This document shows positions 39,215-47,695 of a stretch of 64,000 bases of DNA, in pieces. The notes beneath the pieces were generated by a model. It worked only from the letters and a program-made list of their open reading frames with translations. It was not told the DNA's origin and did no database searches. Position 1 is the stretch's first letter, and every line of letters begins with the position of its first letter. The translations under genes and the position numbers were made by a program. This DNA is from Streptococcus pneumoniae (GTDB lineage: Bacteria > Bacillota > Bacilli > Lactobacillales > Streptococcaceae). The stretch lies in assembly GCF_001457635.1 (NCBI RefSeq), contig NZ_LN831051.1, positions 1,674,001 through 1,738,000 of the forward strand. The letters run 5' to 3'.

Positions 39215-39715
39215 CTAATCTTCTAGGCTCTGTTCAGCGATAACAACCGTATAGAGTTCTTGCTTAACCTCGCATCCAATTGATTTAAAGCCCTGCTTTT
39301 CCCAAAAATGCTGAGATTGCGGATTTCCCTTAACATAAGCCAAACGTGCCTTTCGAAAGTTCTTAGCAAAATAAGCTAGTGCTTCTGTCACAATATGACT
39401 ACCAATCCCTTTCCTCTGATAGGCTTGATCAACCATAAACAAACCAATAAAAACAGTCTCCTCATCAGGATATGCATAGACAAAATCCATAACAGCCACA
39501 AGGTCAGATCCATTCCAAAATCCAACAAAAAACTTATCAGCCTTAGCTTTACCTTCAGGTAGACAAAGCATGTCCTCTTTTACAGTTGCAAAATTTGGCT
39601 CTGGTGGACAATGCTGAAAATACAGAGGATTACTTTCATATAAAGATAAAATACTTGGAATATCCTTTTCAGTTAGTATCCTACAACTGTAATACTTAGA
39701 TAGTTGGTCAATCAT
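39215..39715 (-). CDS. GNAT family N-acetyltransferase
   Basis: This 166-residue GNAT has ILTEKDIPSILSLYESNPLY at the start, FIGLFMVDQAYQRKGIGSHI as the acetyl-CoA-binding beta4/alpha3 (R/Q-x-x-G-x-G/A as RKGIGS) and SQHFWEKQGFKSIG near the end. Substrate is unknown. It directly precedes the broken TfoX gene with two bases between, so the pair was once an operon. Confidence 0.85.
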   Translation of the reverse strand: MIDQLSKYYSCRILTEKDIPSILSLYESNPLYFQHCPPEPNFATVKEDMLCLPEGKAKADKFFVGFWNGSDLVAVMDFVYAYPDEETVFIGLFMVDQAYQRKGIGSHIVTEALAYFAKNFRKARLAYVKGNPQSQHFWEKQGFKSIGCEVKQELYTVVIAEQSLED

Positions 39716-39833
39716 CTTTTCAAATTCCTACTTTCTTGCGCCCTGTGATTATGACACAGGAAGATGCACTGATCGTCATCAGCCACATAAAAGTTCTTTC
39801 CATCGTGCCTAATCGTTGTCTCAAACCTTTAGC
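39716..39833 (-). pseudogene. Possible short gene remnant
   Basis: One minus-strand frame reads FETTIRHDGKNFYVADDDQ and then CIFLCHNHRAQES before a stop that overlaps the GNAT start. It has no start codon and a TAA upstream. It looks protein-like but was not recognised. Interpretation as a remnant is weak. Confidence 0.3.
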
Positions 39834-39894
39834 CTATACAACTGGATTTTCCTCTCTCAAAAGTATATTCTTTTGCAGGCGAACTTCCTCAAAA

Positions 39895-40863
39895 TCAGTC
39901 GTGTGCAACTTCAGTAGAATATTCATAGGCTCGGATAATCTGAGCGACAACTGGATGGCGAACCACATCCTTGGCTGAAAAATGAACAAAGTCAATCTGA
40001 TGGATGTTCTTGAGTTTCTCTTGAGCATCAATCAAACCGGACTTGACATTACGTGGCAGGTCAATCTGACTGATATCTCCATTGACAATCATCTTAGAAT
40101 GAAAGCCTAAACGCGTCAAGAACATCTTCATCTGCATGATGGTCGTGTTTTGCGCCTCATCGAGAATGACAAAGGCATCATCCAAGGTCCGGCCACGCAT
40201 ATAGGCAAGGGGCGCAATTTCGATAATTTCACGCTCCATGAGACGAGTCGTTTGGTCTTTCCCAAGAATTTGATACAAGGCATCGTAAACAGGACGAAGG
40301 TAAGGATCCACCTTCTCCTTAAGATCACCCGGAAGAAATCCAAGACTCTCTCCCGCTTCCACCGCTGGACGAGTTAGGATAATTCGCTTGACTTGCCCAC
40401 GTTTAAGGGCAGTCACTGCCAAGGTCACTGCAAGGAAGGTCTTCCCTGTACCTGCTGGCCCAATTCCAAAGGTCACATCATGCTGTTTGACACTGTCCAC
40501 ATAAAGTTTTTGACCTAAGGTTTTGACGCGGATAGGCTTCCCAGTATTATCCTTGATGATTTCTTCTTCGTAAAGGGCGACAAACTTGTCAATTTCATCA
40601 TTTTTGACCATACTAATAGCCGTCACTACATCTGGCGTACCAACGGTCATCCCACGATTTACCAAGGCCATGAGAGCTTGAATAACCTGACGGGCTTCCT
40701 CGCAAGCAGACTCTTCTCCCAAAACCTGGACAATCTCCGTACGAGCATGAATCACAACATCAAGCTCTTCTTCCATCAAACGAAGATGGCGTTCATTGGA
40801 ACCAAAAAGATGAAACAGGTCATCTGGATGACTCAGTTGAATGTCTATTGAATGTTCCTTCAA
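39895..40863 (-). CDS. phoH: PhoH-family ATPase (YbeZ)
   Basis: This 322-residue protein has the P-loop GIGPAGTGKTFLA near residue 138, the Walker B VILDEAQN near 238 and an N-terminal KH-like part. In many bacteria PhoH/YbeZ pairs functionally with YbeY in RNA metabolism, although the genes are separate here. The start is TTG 40863, spaced eight bases from GAGAGG, because no ATG is upstream in frame. An extended -10 promoter is about 40 bases before it. Confidence 0.92.
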   Translation of the reverse strand: MKEHSIDIQLSHPDDLFHLFGSNERHLRLMEEELDVVIHARTEIVQVLGEESACEEARQVIQALMALVNRGMTVGTPDVVTAISMVKNDEIDKFVALYEEEIIKDNTGKPIRVKTLGQKLYVDSVKQHDVTFGIGPAGTGKTFLAVTLAVTALKRGQVKRIILTRPAVEAGESLGFLPGDLKEKVDPYLRPVYDALYQILGKDQTTRLMEREIIEIAPLAYMRGRTLDDAFVILDEAQNTTIMQMKMFLTRLGFHSKMIVNGDISQIDLPRNVKSGLIDAQEKLKNIHQIDFVHFSAKDVVRHPVVAQIIRAYEYSTEVAHD

Positions 40864-40897
40864 ATAAAGAACCTCTCTAATCCTTTTATTTCTTTTT

Positions 40898-40906
40898 ATT
40901 ATAGCA
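40898..40906 (-). promoter_or_regulatory. Extended -10 promoter of phoH
   Basis: The minus strand reads TGC then TATAAT, with no evident -35 hexamer. The start point would be about 28 bases before the TTG codon. Confidence 0.7.
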
Positions 40907-40948
40907 GAGGGATGGAGAAATTACTAGCCCAAACCCAATGAATAAATG

Positions 40949-41164
40949 CTAGTGTTCTAGATATTCCTGCCAAATGCTGTCAAAATCTCCTAGGTTAAAA
41001 GAGAAACTGGCATGCTCCTCCAAAAAGCGACTGACCTCATCAAAATCATCTGTATGTTTTGGAAAAGCTGCCTCTTCAAAAGCGAGGTCTGCCAAAATTG
41101 CTTTGGGATTGTTACTTTTAGGATTGCGCTCGGTCATGAGCCAAGTGTAAAATGATTTTCTCAT
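40949..41164 (-). CDS. yozE: YozE family protein (SAM-like fold)
   Basis: This 71-residue acidic protein has the family pattern [19 protein letters not shown] and [20 protein letters not shown], ending in [10 protein letters not shown]. The YozE fold resembles a sterile alpha motif, and no enzymatic role is known. GGGAGGCTT is the RBS for ATG 41164. It lies eight bases after cvfB and is probably co-transcribed. Confidence 0.9.
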   Translation of the reverse strand: MRKSFYTWLMTERNPKSNNPKAILADLAFEEAAFPKHTDDFDEVSRFLEEHASFSFNLGDFDSIWQEYLEH

Positions 41165-41172
41165 AAGCCTCC

Positions 41173-42027
41173 CTAAATCAACTCTGTACCAAACTGGTCC
41201 TGCTTGATTTTACCAGCCTTCATAAGACCACCTAAAGCTTTCTTGAACTGACCTTTAGAAATGCCAAAGGTTGCCTTGATGTCGTCTGGAGATGACTTGT
41301 CATTTAAGGTCATGAAACCGCCATTGCTTTCCAAATAAGTCAAAATCATCTGAGCATCGTTTTCCAACATTTCAAAGGAGCGTGGTTTGAGGGAGAGGTT
41401 CAAAGTGCGGTCCACTTCACGGAAACCAATAACGCGCGCATCTAATACTTGCCCCAAACGTGGCTCTGCGTAACGCTCGCTAGGATGAATAAAACCAAGC
41501 ATATTATTTTCTGGTAGGTAAACAAAAGTTCCTGATAGCTTGAGACGGTAAACAATGGCTGGCCAGTTTTGGTTCTGCATGTTGTTGTAGGCAGGACGAG
41601 CAAGACGTTGGAAGTCTTCTTGATAAGCCAAGAGACCCCAGATACGGTCTTTCTTATCCACTTCAAGACGGATGTAGAGTTGGTCGCCCTTCTTAGGCCA
41701 GAGTTCCTTGAGCTCAGGGAGAATATCGAGTGACACAACGATTTCCTTGTCAGGAAGGCCTGTATCCACAAAGACACCCAAGTCCTTACGAACCTCTGTG
41801 ACACGTCCCCAACCAAATTGGTCCTGAGTGGCAGTCACTTCTAAGCTTGTCAGGCGGAGTTTTTGCTTCATATCCGTGTATGCAAAACCTTTGACCGTAT
41901 CCCCTACTGTATGTTGGCCTTCTTCCTTAGCAAGAGCATAGGTTTGACCATCCTTTTGCACAAAGTAAAAACGGTCGTTTTCATCGATGATCAGTCCAAC
42001 GATAAAACTTGCAAGATTTGTATTCAT
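41173..42027 (-). CDS. cvfB: CvfB, S1-domain RNA-binding virulence regulator
   Basis: The protein is 284 residues from ATG 42027, preceded by GAAGGAAAT. It contains tandem S1-like OB folds (~5-215) and a C-terminal winged helix (~225-284, [20 protein letters not shown]). CvfB (YitL) binds RNA and affects virulence genes in staphylococci and streptococci. The longer ORF start has no RBS and was rejected. It follows frr with a hairpin between. Confidence 0.9.
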   Translation of the reverse strand: MNTNLASFIVGLIIDENDRFYFVQKDGQTYALAKEEGQHTVGDTVKGFAYTDMKQKLRLTSLEVTATQDQFGWGRVTEVRKDLGVFVDTGLPDKEIVVSLDILPELKELWPKKGDQLYIRLEVDKKDRIWGLLAYQEDFQRLARPAYNNMQNQNWPAIVYRLKLSGTFVYLPENNMLGFIHPSERYAEPRLGQVLDARVIGFREVDRTLNLSLKPRSFEMLENDAQMILTYLESNGGFMTLNDKSSPDDIKATFGISKGQFKKALGGLMKAGKIKQDQFGTELI

Positions 42028-42044
42028 ATTTCCTTCTTTCGAAT

Positions 42045-42075
42045 AAAACTCAGCCAGCAATGCCAACTGAGTTTT
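42045..42075 (-). terminator. Hairpin between frr and cvfB
   Basis: AAAACTCAG and CTGAGTTTT (42045-42053 and 42067-42075) form a perfect 9-bp stem around a 13-base loop. On minus it is followed by TTTTATT-like sequence. It probably limits read-through from frr into cvfB. Confidence 0.6.
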
Positions 42076-42086
42076 TCTGTTTATTT

Positions 42087-42644
42087 TTAGACTTCCAAAA
42101 GTTCTTTCTCTTTGTTGGCAGTCATATCGTCGATGTGTTTAACAGCATCGTCTGTTACTTTTTGAATGTCTTTTTCAAGAGTCTTCAATTCGTCTTCAGT
42201 GATTTCTTTTGCTTTTTCTTGTTTCTTAGCTTCGTCCATAGCATCGCGACGGATATTGCGGACAGCCACTTTAGCATTTTCGCCGACCTTCTTCACTTCT
42301 TTAGCAAGGTCACGACGAGTCTCTTCTGTAAGAGCTGGGACAACCAAGCGAATCACAGAACCGTCATTAGCTGGTGTGATACCAAGATCAGAAGCGTTCA
42401 AGGCACGTTCGATGTCTTTCAATGAAGACTTGTCAAATGGTGTTACCAACAAAACACGCGCTTCTGGAATCGTAATTGAAGCGATTTGGTTAAGAGGAGT
42501 TTCAACTCCATAGTATTCTACATGTATACGGTCAAGCAAGCTTGCATTGGCACGACCAGCACGGATACCACCAAATTCACGAGCAAGTGATTGGTGAGAC
42601 TGGGTCATTCTCTCTTTAGCTTTTTCAATAATTGCGTTAGCCAT
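42087..42644 (-). CDS. frr: Ribosome recycling factor
   Basis: This 185-residue protein has the RRF pattern [13 protein letters not shown] near residue 28, [30 protein letters not shown] and the conserved [10 protein letters not shown]. It splits post-termination ribosomes with EF-G. It follows pyrH, eight bases downstream, the standard pairing. Confidence 0.98.
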   Translation of the reverse strand: MANAIIEKAKERMTQSHQSLAREFGGIRAGRANASLLDRIHVEYYGVETPLNQIASITIPEARVLLVTPFDKSSLKDIERALNASDLGITPANDGSVIRLVVPALTEETRRDLAKEVKKVGENAKVAVRNIRRDAMDEAKKQEKAKEITEDELKTLEKDIQKVTDDAVKHIDDMTANKEKELLEV

Positions 42645-42652
42645 ATTCTTTC

Positions 42653-43390
42653 TTATTCCTTTTCTTCGATATTATTTGAAACTGTTGTTCCGATATTTTC
42701 ACCAAATACGACACGTTTGATGTTGCCTGATTGGTTCATGTTGAAGACAACCAAGTCAATGTCGTTGTCCATTGAGAGGGTTGAAGCTGTTGAGTCCATG
42801 ATACGAAGACCTTTATTGATAACGTCACGGTGGGTCAATTCTTCAAACTTAACAGCTGTCTTATCTTTCTTAGGATCGGCATTGTAAACACCATCGACAC
42901 CATTTTTAGCCATGAGGATGGCATCCGCTTCGATTTCAGCTGCACGAAGGGCCGCTGTTGTATCTGTCGAGAAGTATGGTGAACCAATTCCAGCACCAAA
43001 GATAACGATACGGCCTTTTTCAAGGTGACGAAGGGCACGTCCACGGACATAAGGCTCTGCCACTTGTTGCATAGCAATAGCTGTTTGTACACGCGTATCA
43101 ACCCCAACTTGTTGCAATGAATCTGCCATCACAAGAGCATTCATAACAGTCCCAAGCATTCCAGTGTAATCTGCCTGAACACGGTCCATACCTGCTTCTG
43201 CTGCAGGTTCTCCACGCCAGAGATTTCCTCCACCAATAACAAGGGCAATTTCGATACCTAAGCTATGAACTTCTTGAATCTCTTTTGCGATTGTTTGAAC
43301 TGTTTGGATATCAATCCCTACGCCACGTTCACCGGCAAGGGCTTCACCTGATAACTTGATTAAAATACGTTTATACTTGGGATTCGCCAT
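42653..43390 (-). CDS. pyrH: UMP kinase
   Basis: This 245-residue hexameric kinase begins [20 protein letters not shown], with GGGNLWRG and the [12 protein letters not shown] region. ATG 43390 is favoured over an ATG two codons upstream because GGAGAG is better spaced. It phosphorylates UMP and is subject to GTP activation and UTP inhibition in the family. It is the first gene of pyrH-frr. Confidence 0.97.
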   Translation of the reverse strand: MANPKYKRILIKLSGEALAGERGVGIDIQTVQTIAKEIQEVHSLGIEIALVIGGGNLWRGEPAAEAGMDRVQADYTGMLGTVMNALVMADSLQQVGVDTRVQTAIAMQQVAEPYVRGRALRHLEKGRIVIFGAGIGSPYFSTDTTAALRAAEIEADAILMAKNGVDGVYNADPKKDKTAVKFEELTHRDVINKGLRIMDSTASTLSMDNDIDLVVFNMNQSGNIKRVVFGENIGTTVSNNIEEKE

Positions 43391-43473
43391 TTTCACTCTC
43401 CTTCTTTCATCCTACCTATTTTATCACAATTTCTAAGATTTTTATAGTATCATGAACAATTCTTTCAAAAAAA

Positions 43474-44808
43474 TTAGACAGTCAAAAATTCCTCTAAGTC
43501 GGCAAGGGCACGCTCTGCAATTTTTTCATAACGAGCCTTCTTATCACGGATACGCTCGCCTTCCAACTCCTTGATGATCCCAAAATTGACATTCATTGGT
43601 TGGAAATGTTTGCTGTCGGCATGGGTAATGTAATGAGCTAAGCTTCCAATCGCTGTCGTCTCGGGGAAAATAACCTCGCTTTCTTCCTTGAAGAGACGAG
43701 CTGCGTTAATTCCCGCAACTAAGCCCGAAGCCGCCGACTCAACATAGCCTTCCACCCCCGTCATCTGACCAGCAAAGAAGAGATTTGGTTGTTTCTTGGA
43801 ACGGTAAGTCTGCTCAAGAAGATTTGGTGAATCCATGTAAGAATTGCGATGCATGACACCATAACGGACAAACTCCGCATTTTCAAGACCCGGAATCATT
43901 TGGAAGACACGCTTTTGTTCTCCCCATTTGAGGTGGGTCTGGAAACCAACAATATTGTATAGGCTACCAGCTGCATTATCCTGACGAAGTTGCACAACCG
44001 CATAAGGTGTTTTAAATTCTCCATCACGAGGTCCTGTGTAGTCGTCCGGATACTCAAGACCGACTGGCTTCATAGGGCCATAAAGCATAGTTTTAATGCC
44101 ACGTTTGGCCATAACTTCGATTGGCATACATCCTTCAAAGTACTTTTCTTTTTCAAAAGAATTGAGCGGTGCTTCTTCCGCATTGACCAAGGCTTCATGG
44201 AAATCCATAAACTCTTGCTTGGTCATTGGAGCATTGAGATAGGCTGCTTCTCCCTTATCATAACGAGATTTGAGATAGACCTTACTCATATCGATAGTGT
44301 TGACATCGATAATAGGCGCTGCTGCATCGTAGAAATAGAAGCCATCGCCATTATTAAGGGCATGAATCTTTTCAGCCAGGGCATCGCTAGTCAAGGGACC
44401 AGTCGCCACAACTGTAATAACATCTGTTGGCAATTCTGTAATTTCATCACGCACCACTTCAATCAAGGGGTGGTTGACCACTTTTTCGGTCACCATTTGA
44501 GAGAAACCATCACGATCCACCGCAAGGGCTCCACCGGCAGGAACACGTGTAGCCTCAGCAGATTCCAAGATAACAGAACCCAAGCGACGCATTTCTTCCT
44601 TGAGAAGACCAACTGCATTTGTCAAAGCATCCCCACGCAAAGAATTGGAACAAACCAACTCAGCAAAATTGTCTGTTTTATGCTGGGGTGTAGACTTGAC
44701 ACCACGCATTTCATATAGTTTAACTGGAATACCACGCTCTGCGATTTGGTAAGCTGCTTCAGAACCTGCCAAACCAGCACCGATAACATTGATATAAGAT
44801 TGAGACAC
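43474..44808 (-). CDS. trmFO: tRNA m5U54 methyltransferase, folate/FAD-dependent
   Basis: This 444-residue protein (formerly Gid) has the FAD-binding [19 protein letters not shown] at the N-terminus, [12 protein letters not shown] with the catalytic cysteine, and [19 protein letters not shown] near residue 345. It makes m5U54 in the tRNA T-loop, using methylenetetrahydrofolate. It lies alone, between pyrH and the 49-bp repeat array. RBS AAGAGG precedes ATG 44808. Confidence 0.96.
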   Translation of the reverse strand: MSQSYINVIGAGLAGSEAAYQIAERGIPVKLYEMRGVKSTPQHKTDNFAELVCSNSLRGDALTNAVGLLKEEMRRLGSVILESAEATRVPAGGALAVDRDGFSQMVTEKVVNHPLIEVVRDEITELPTDVITVVATGPLTSDALAEKIHALNNGDGFYFYDAAAPIIDVNTIDMSKVYLKSRYDKGEAAYLNAPMTKQEFMDFHEALVNAEEAPLNSFEKEKYFEGCMPIEVMAKRGIKTMLYGPMKPVGLEYPDDYTGPRDGEFKTPYAVVQLRQDNAAGSLYNIVGFQTHLKWGEQKRVFQMIPGLENAEFVRYGVMHRNSYMDSPNLLEQTYRSKKQPNLFFAGQMTGVEGYVESAASGLVAGINAARLFKEESEVIFPETTAIGSLAHYITHADSKHFQPMNVNFGIIKELEGERIRDKKARYEKIAERALADLEEFLTV

Positions 44809-44841
44809 GACACTAATACCTCTTTGGGAGTGTGAAGTTAA

Positions 44842-45021
44842 GATTCACATTGAAAAAGCCAATCAGACTTACAAGCTTTCGAGTTTCTTGGCTCAGGCTG
44901 AAAAAGTCCATTGGACTTACTTCGCTCTCGAATTTCTTGGCTCAGGCTGAAAAAGTCCCCCGGACTTTCCTCGCTCTCGAATTTCTTGGCTCAAGCTGAA
45001 AAAGTCCCCCGGACTTTTTCA
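44842..45021. repeat. Tandem 49-bp hairpin repeats upstream of trmFO
   Basis: GGCTCAGGCTGAAAAAGTCC or a close variant starts at 44889, 44938 and 44987 (49 bp apart), with a diverged fourth copy before it at about 44842. Each unit carries an AAAGTCC/GGACTTT hairpin and a TCTCGAATTTCTTGG tail. The first copy is entered by GGGAGTG and the last leaves by CACTCCC, so a larger inverted pair brackets the array. It may be a terminator-like SPRITE-type repeat family; that link is not verified. Confidence 0.7.
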
Positions 45022-45062
45022 CTCCCACAAATCTTTCTATTTTTTTCTTCTACTAGTATAAC

Positions 45063-45089
45063 AAAAAAAGGGAAGAAGGCAAACTTCCC
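45063..45089 (-). terminator. Terminator after the CD-NTase sensor remnant
   Basis: On the minus strand GGGAAG and CTTCCC form a 6-bp stem with an 8-base loop TTTGCCTT, followed by T7. It lies 60 bases after the AGS-C fragment and was probably the terminator of that lost operon. Confidence 0.7.
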
Positions 45090-45151
45090 TGTTTAGTCAT
45101 TTTCTTGATGTAAAGAGATAGAGAGTATTCCAGTTAAGAATCAATTATATG

Positions 45152-45363
45152 CTACTCTATAAAATCTTTTCCACATAACGGATCGATAGGGACTGTTATT
45201 CTATCTCTTGCTATAACCGTATTATCTAAAACAGCATAACATTCAACATAGTGCTCTCCTTTAAACTGAGAATCTTCGTGATGTTTTATTTTACCTGAAA
45301 AAATAGCACCACGCTCACAATTTCTTCTAATCGCCTCAGCTCCAATATTTCTTACTTTCCAAT
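45152..45363 (-). pseudogene. CD-NTase C-terminal sensor domain (AGS_C-like) fragment
   Basis: The frame from the IS end reads WKVRNIGAEAIRRNCERGAI, then KHHEDSQFKGEHYVECYAVL and a late ARDRITVPID, ending at 45152. This is the pattern of the sensor domain at the C-terminus of SMODS and adenylyl/guanylyl nucleotidyltransferases of CBASS-type anti-phage systems. The catalytic nucleotidyltransferase part and any effector are absent, replaced by IS1381. The apparent start inside the IS is not real. It is a recognition by motif only, with no profile search. Confidence 0.6.
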
Positions 45364-46221
45364 AGACTTCCTGCGAAACAAAATATGGTATAGTAGTTCT
45401 ATGAATTATGAAGCAAGTAAACAACTAACTGATGCACGATTTAAGCGTCTTGTTGGTGTTCAGCGCACGACTTTTGAAGAGATATTAGCTGTATTAAAAA
45501 CAGCTTATCAACTTAAACACGCAAAAGGTGGACGAAAACCTAAATTAAGCCTAGAAGACCTTCTTATGGCCACTCTTCAATATGTGCGAGAATATCGCAC
45601 TTATGAATAAATTGCGGCTGATTTTGGTATCCACGAAAGCAACTTACTCCGTCGGAGCCAATGGGTTGAAGTAACTCTTGTTCAAAGGTGGTGTTACGAT
45701 TTCAAGAACTCCTCTCAGTTCTGAGGACACGGTAATGATTGATGCGACGGAAGTACAAATCAATCGCCCTAAGAAAACAATTAGCGAATCATTCTGGTAA
45801 AAAGAAATTTCACGCTATGAAGGCTCAAGCGATTGTCACAAGTCAAGGGAGAATTGTTTCTTTGGATATCGCTGTGAACTATAGTCATGATATGAAGTTG
45901 TTCAAAATGAGTTGTAGAAATATCGGACAAGCTGGTAAAATCTTGGCCGACAGTGGTTATCAAGGGCTCATGAAGATATATCCTCAAGCACAAACTCCAC
46001 GTAAATCCAGCAAACTCAAGCCGCTAACAGCTGAAGATAAAGCCTGTAACCATGCGCTATCTAAGGAGAGAAGCAAGGTTGAGAACATCTTTGCCAAAGT
46101 AAAAACGTTTAAAATGTTTTCAACAACCTATCGAAATCATCGTAAACGCTTCGGATTACGAATGAATTTGATTGCTGGTATTATCAATCATGAACTAGGA
46201 TTCTAGTTTTGCAGGAAGTCT
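45364..46221 (+). mobile_element. IS1381 copy (IS5 family), inactivated
   Basis: Terminal inverted repeats AGACTTCCTGC (45364-45374) and its complement GCAGGAAGTCT (46211-46221) bound 858 bp. AAT is present on both sides (45361-45363 and 46222-46224), a possible 3-bp target duplication, although this is easy by chance. The transposase inside is broken in three places. Confidence 0.85.
45401..46206 (+). pseudogene. IS1381 transposase, nonsense and two frameshifts
   Basis: The sequence starts MNYEASKQLTDARFKRLVG and matches IS1381 transposase to its end, INHELGF. TAA at 45608-45610 replaces the Gln codon after REYRTYE. An extra G near 45690 (CAAAGGTGG for CAAAGTGG) shifts the frame, and an extra A near 45774-45777 (AAGAAAACAA) shifts it again, before RKQLANHSGKKKFHAMKAQ. 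IS1381 naturally uses two ORFs, so one shift could be functional, but the stop and the second shift are not. The DDE residues lie in the later part (VMIDATEV, DSGYQG, SKVENIF). Confidence 0.9.
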
Positions 46222-46842
46222 AATGTAATTCTCAAGCTGTGAGTTCATTATGATTTGTAAATCCGATATATCTTCAGCAGCTAAAAACACATTTTGAAAT
46301 GTTCCAAGTCCGTTTTCACCAAAACTATATTCTCTCTTACTATACTTACTCTTATTATTCTCTATATAGTTAGAGTCAAGGTTCTTAACCTCTTGAAGTT
46401 CATTTTCTTTACTTCTGAGGTTAAAATCTTTTACTTCTGAAGTTAAGTTTTTTGACTTCTGTAAGTCATTTTCTTTTACCTGAAATATACTCATAAAGTC
46501 TTTAACATAAATGATGTTCGGCTTACCAAGTCCAAGCCTTACTCTTTCGATCAGTCCTATTCCTTTTTTTACATCAAGCTCATCTAATGTTTTTATGGCA
46601 GTTGGCTTTGAGATATTTCTTCTTTTCATAATTTCTTCGACAGTAAAATAGATAAATACTCTGCCTTCCTTGTCTATCCAGTTATTCTTAAATGACATTC
46701 CTGTCTGTTTAAGAAGTATGGAATAAAGGATAATTGCTTCTGCTGATAAGCCCCGAAATTCTTCTCTATCAACTAATATCTCCGGTACTTTTAAGAAGTT
46801 AAATCTTTCCGCTTCTCTGTTATAAAAATATTCAAAGTCCAT
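46195..46842 (-). pseudogene. RepA_N-type replication initiator fragment
   Basis: The frame encodes ~206 native residues, starting MDFEYFYNREAERFNFLKVP, with YFTVEEIMKRRNISKPTAIK as the winged helix, and ends in IS1381 sequence (RLPAKLES from the IS end). This is the N-terminal domain of replication initiator protein A of plasmids and integrative elements in firmicutes. The C-terminal part expected after NSQLENYI is missing. ATG 46842 has AGGGAGGTG before it. It marks a residual integrative element. Confidence 0.8.
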
Positions 46843-46950
46843 GCAAGATCACCTCCCTTCTTAAAAATTTGCAAAGAAAAAGACGATAGTTTTTCTTCTA
46901 TCGCCTTTGGTAACCATTTTTATGAAATTTTTTAAAGTTAAAAATATAAT

Positions 46951-47469
46951 TTATAATACTATCTTCTTCCATTTTCTGATTTTAGTTCTGAAAGTTCCAA
47001 AAGGTGCAACCGTATTTACATGAATAAACTTATACACTTCCCAAGTCGCTGTTTTAGTCGCTTCATCAGCCCACTTTCTCATATGCGGTTCAAATAATTC
47101 TTCCTCACTCAACGAATCAATCATTGCAGAGATAGAATTAATATTTTCATTTAATTTTGCTTTCAACTCTTGCAGAGATAAATGAGCGTAGGTATCTGTG
47201 AACCACTGATATAATTCACCAAGTTGATTCCATTTAAATTTATCCGATGGTGTTTTTACTTGAAGCCCCTTTCTTTCATCTTCTTCCCATTTAAGAACCA
47301 AGTTGGTCCAACCAACCTGATAAGCAAGGTTTTCTGCTGGAGTTCTGTCAACTTCATCAGCTCTCTTATCTTTTAAATTTTCTGGAATATTATCAAATTC
47401 TAAAATATATTTCTCAAATGTTTTCTCTATCTCAGCTTTTAGTTCTTCTTTATTTTCGTATGTTCGCAA
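46951..47469 (-). CDS. ClbS/DfsB family four-helix protein
   Basis: This protein has RTYENKEELKAEIEKTFEKY at its start, VDRTPAENLAYQVGWTNLVL in the middle and a late ATWEVYKFIHVNTVAPF. The pattern fits the ClbS/DfsB family, a DinB-like helical bundle; ClbS inactivates colibactin in enterobacteria, but most members are of unknown function. The start is probably TTG 47469, preceded by GAAGGTGA, giving 172 residues; a TTG nine codons earlier is also possible. It is embedded in integrative element debris, and its own role is unknown. Confidence 0.7.
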   Translation of the reverse strand: MRTYENKEELKAEIEKTFEKYILEFDNIPENLKDKRADEVDRTPAENLAYQVGWTNLVLKWEEDERKGLQVKTPSDKFKWNQLGELYQWFTDTYAHLSLQELKAKLNENINSISAMIDSLSEEELFEPHMRKWADEATKTATWEVYKFIHVNTVAPFGTFRTKIRKWKKIVL

Positions 47470-47505
47470 AAAATCACCTTCTTTCTGATTTATCAATCCT
47501 TTGAT

Positions 47506-47637
47506 TTAAAATGACCTTATTTTTCTATTTATACCTTCTAAGAACGCTATAACTGCTGCTCCAACCATCGGTATTCCGTATGGGCTTAATAAAAAACTTA
47601 ATACCAAAGCTTCTATACCAAGTGATACATCTTTATA
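47506..47637 (-). pseudogene. Small membrane protein fragment of an integrative element
   Basis: A 43-codon frame reads YKDVSLGIEALVLSFLLSPY, then GIPMVGAAVIAFLEGI and NRKIRSF before TAA. It has no start codon, as a TAA precedes it. One hydrophobic helix and the FLLSPYGIP-type turn resemble small membrane proteins of conjugative elements, but the family is not identified with confidence. Confidence 0.4.
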
Positions 47638-47668
47638 TTACCATCACTAATTAAGTTAAACAGAAACA

Positions 47669-47690
47669 GACAGAATTATTACATTCTGTC
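47669..47690 (-). terminator. Terminator after rsmI
   Basis: GACAGAAT (47669-47676) and ATTCTGTC (47683-47690) are perfectly complementary around TATTAC. On the minus strand it is followed by TGTTTCTGTTT. It ends the yabA-rsmI unit. Confidence 0.7.
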
Positions 47691-47695
47691 TCCCT

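Noticed and set aside
43990..44718. 242-codon plus-strand ORF opposite trmFO
   Set aside because: It is entirely antisense to a highly conserved gene and has a composition rich in His, Cys and Ile, as expected from a reverse frame.
44842..45021. Possible CRISPR array
   Set aside because: The units are contiguous 49-bp direct repeats without unique spacers, and no cas gene is near.
44911..45096. 61-codon ORF across the 49-bp repeats
   Set aside because: The ORF arises from the repeat array and hairpins and has no RBS or protein similarity.
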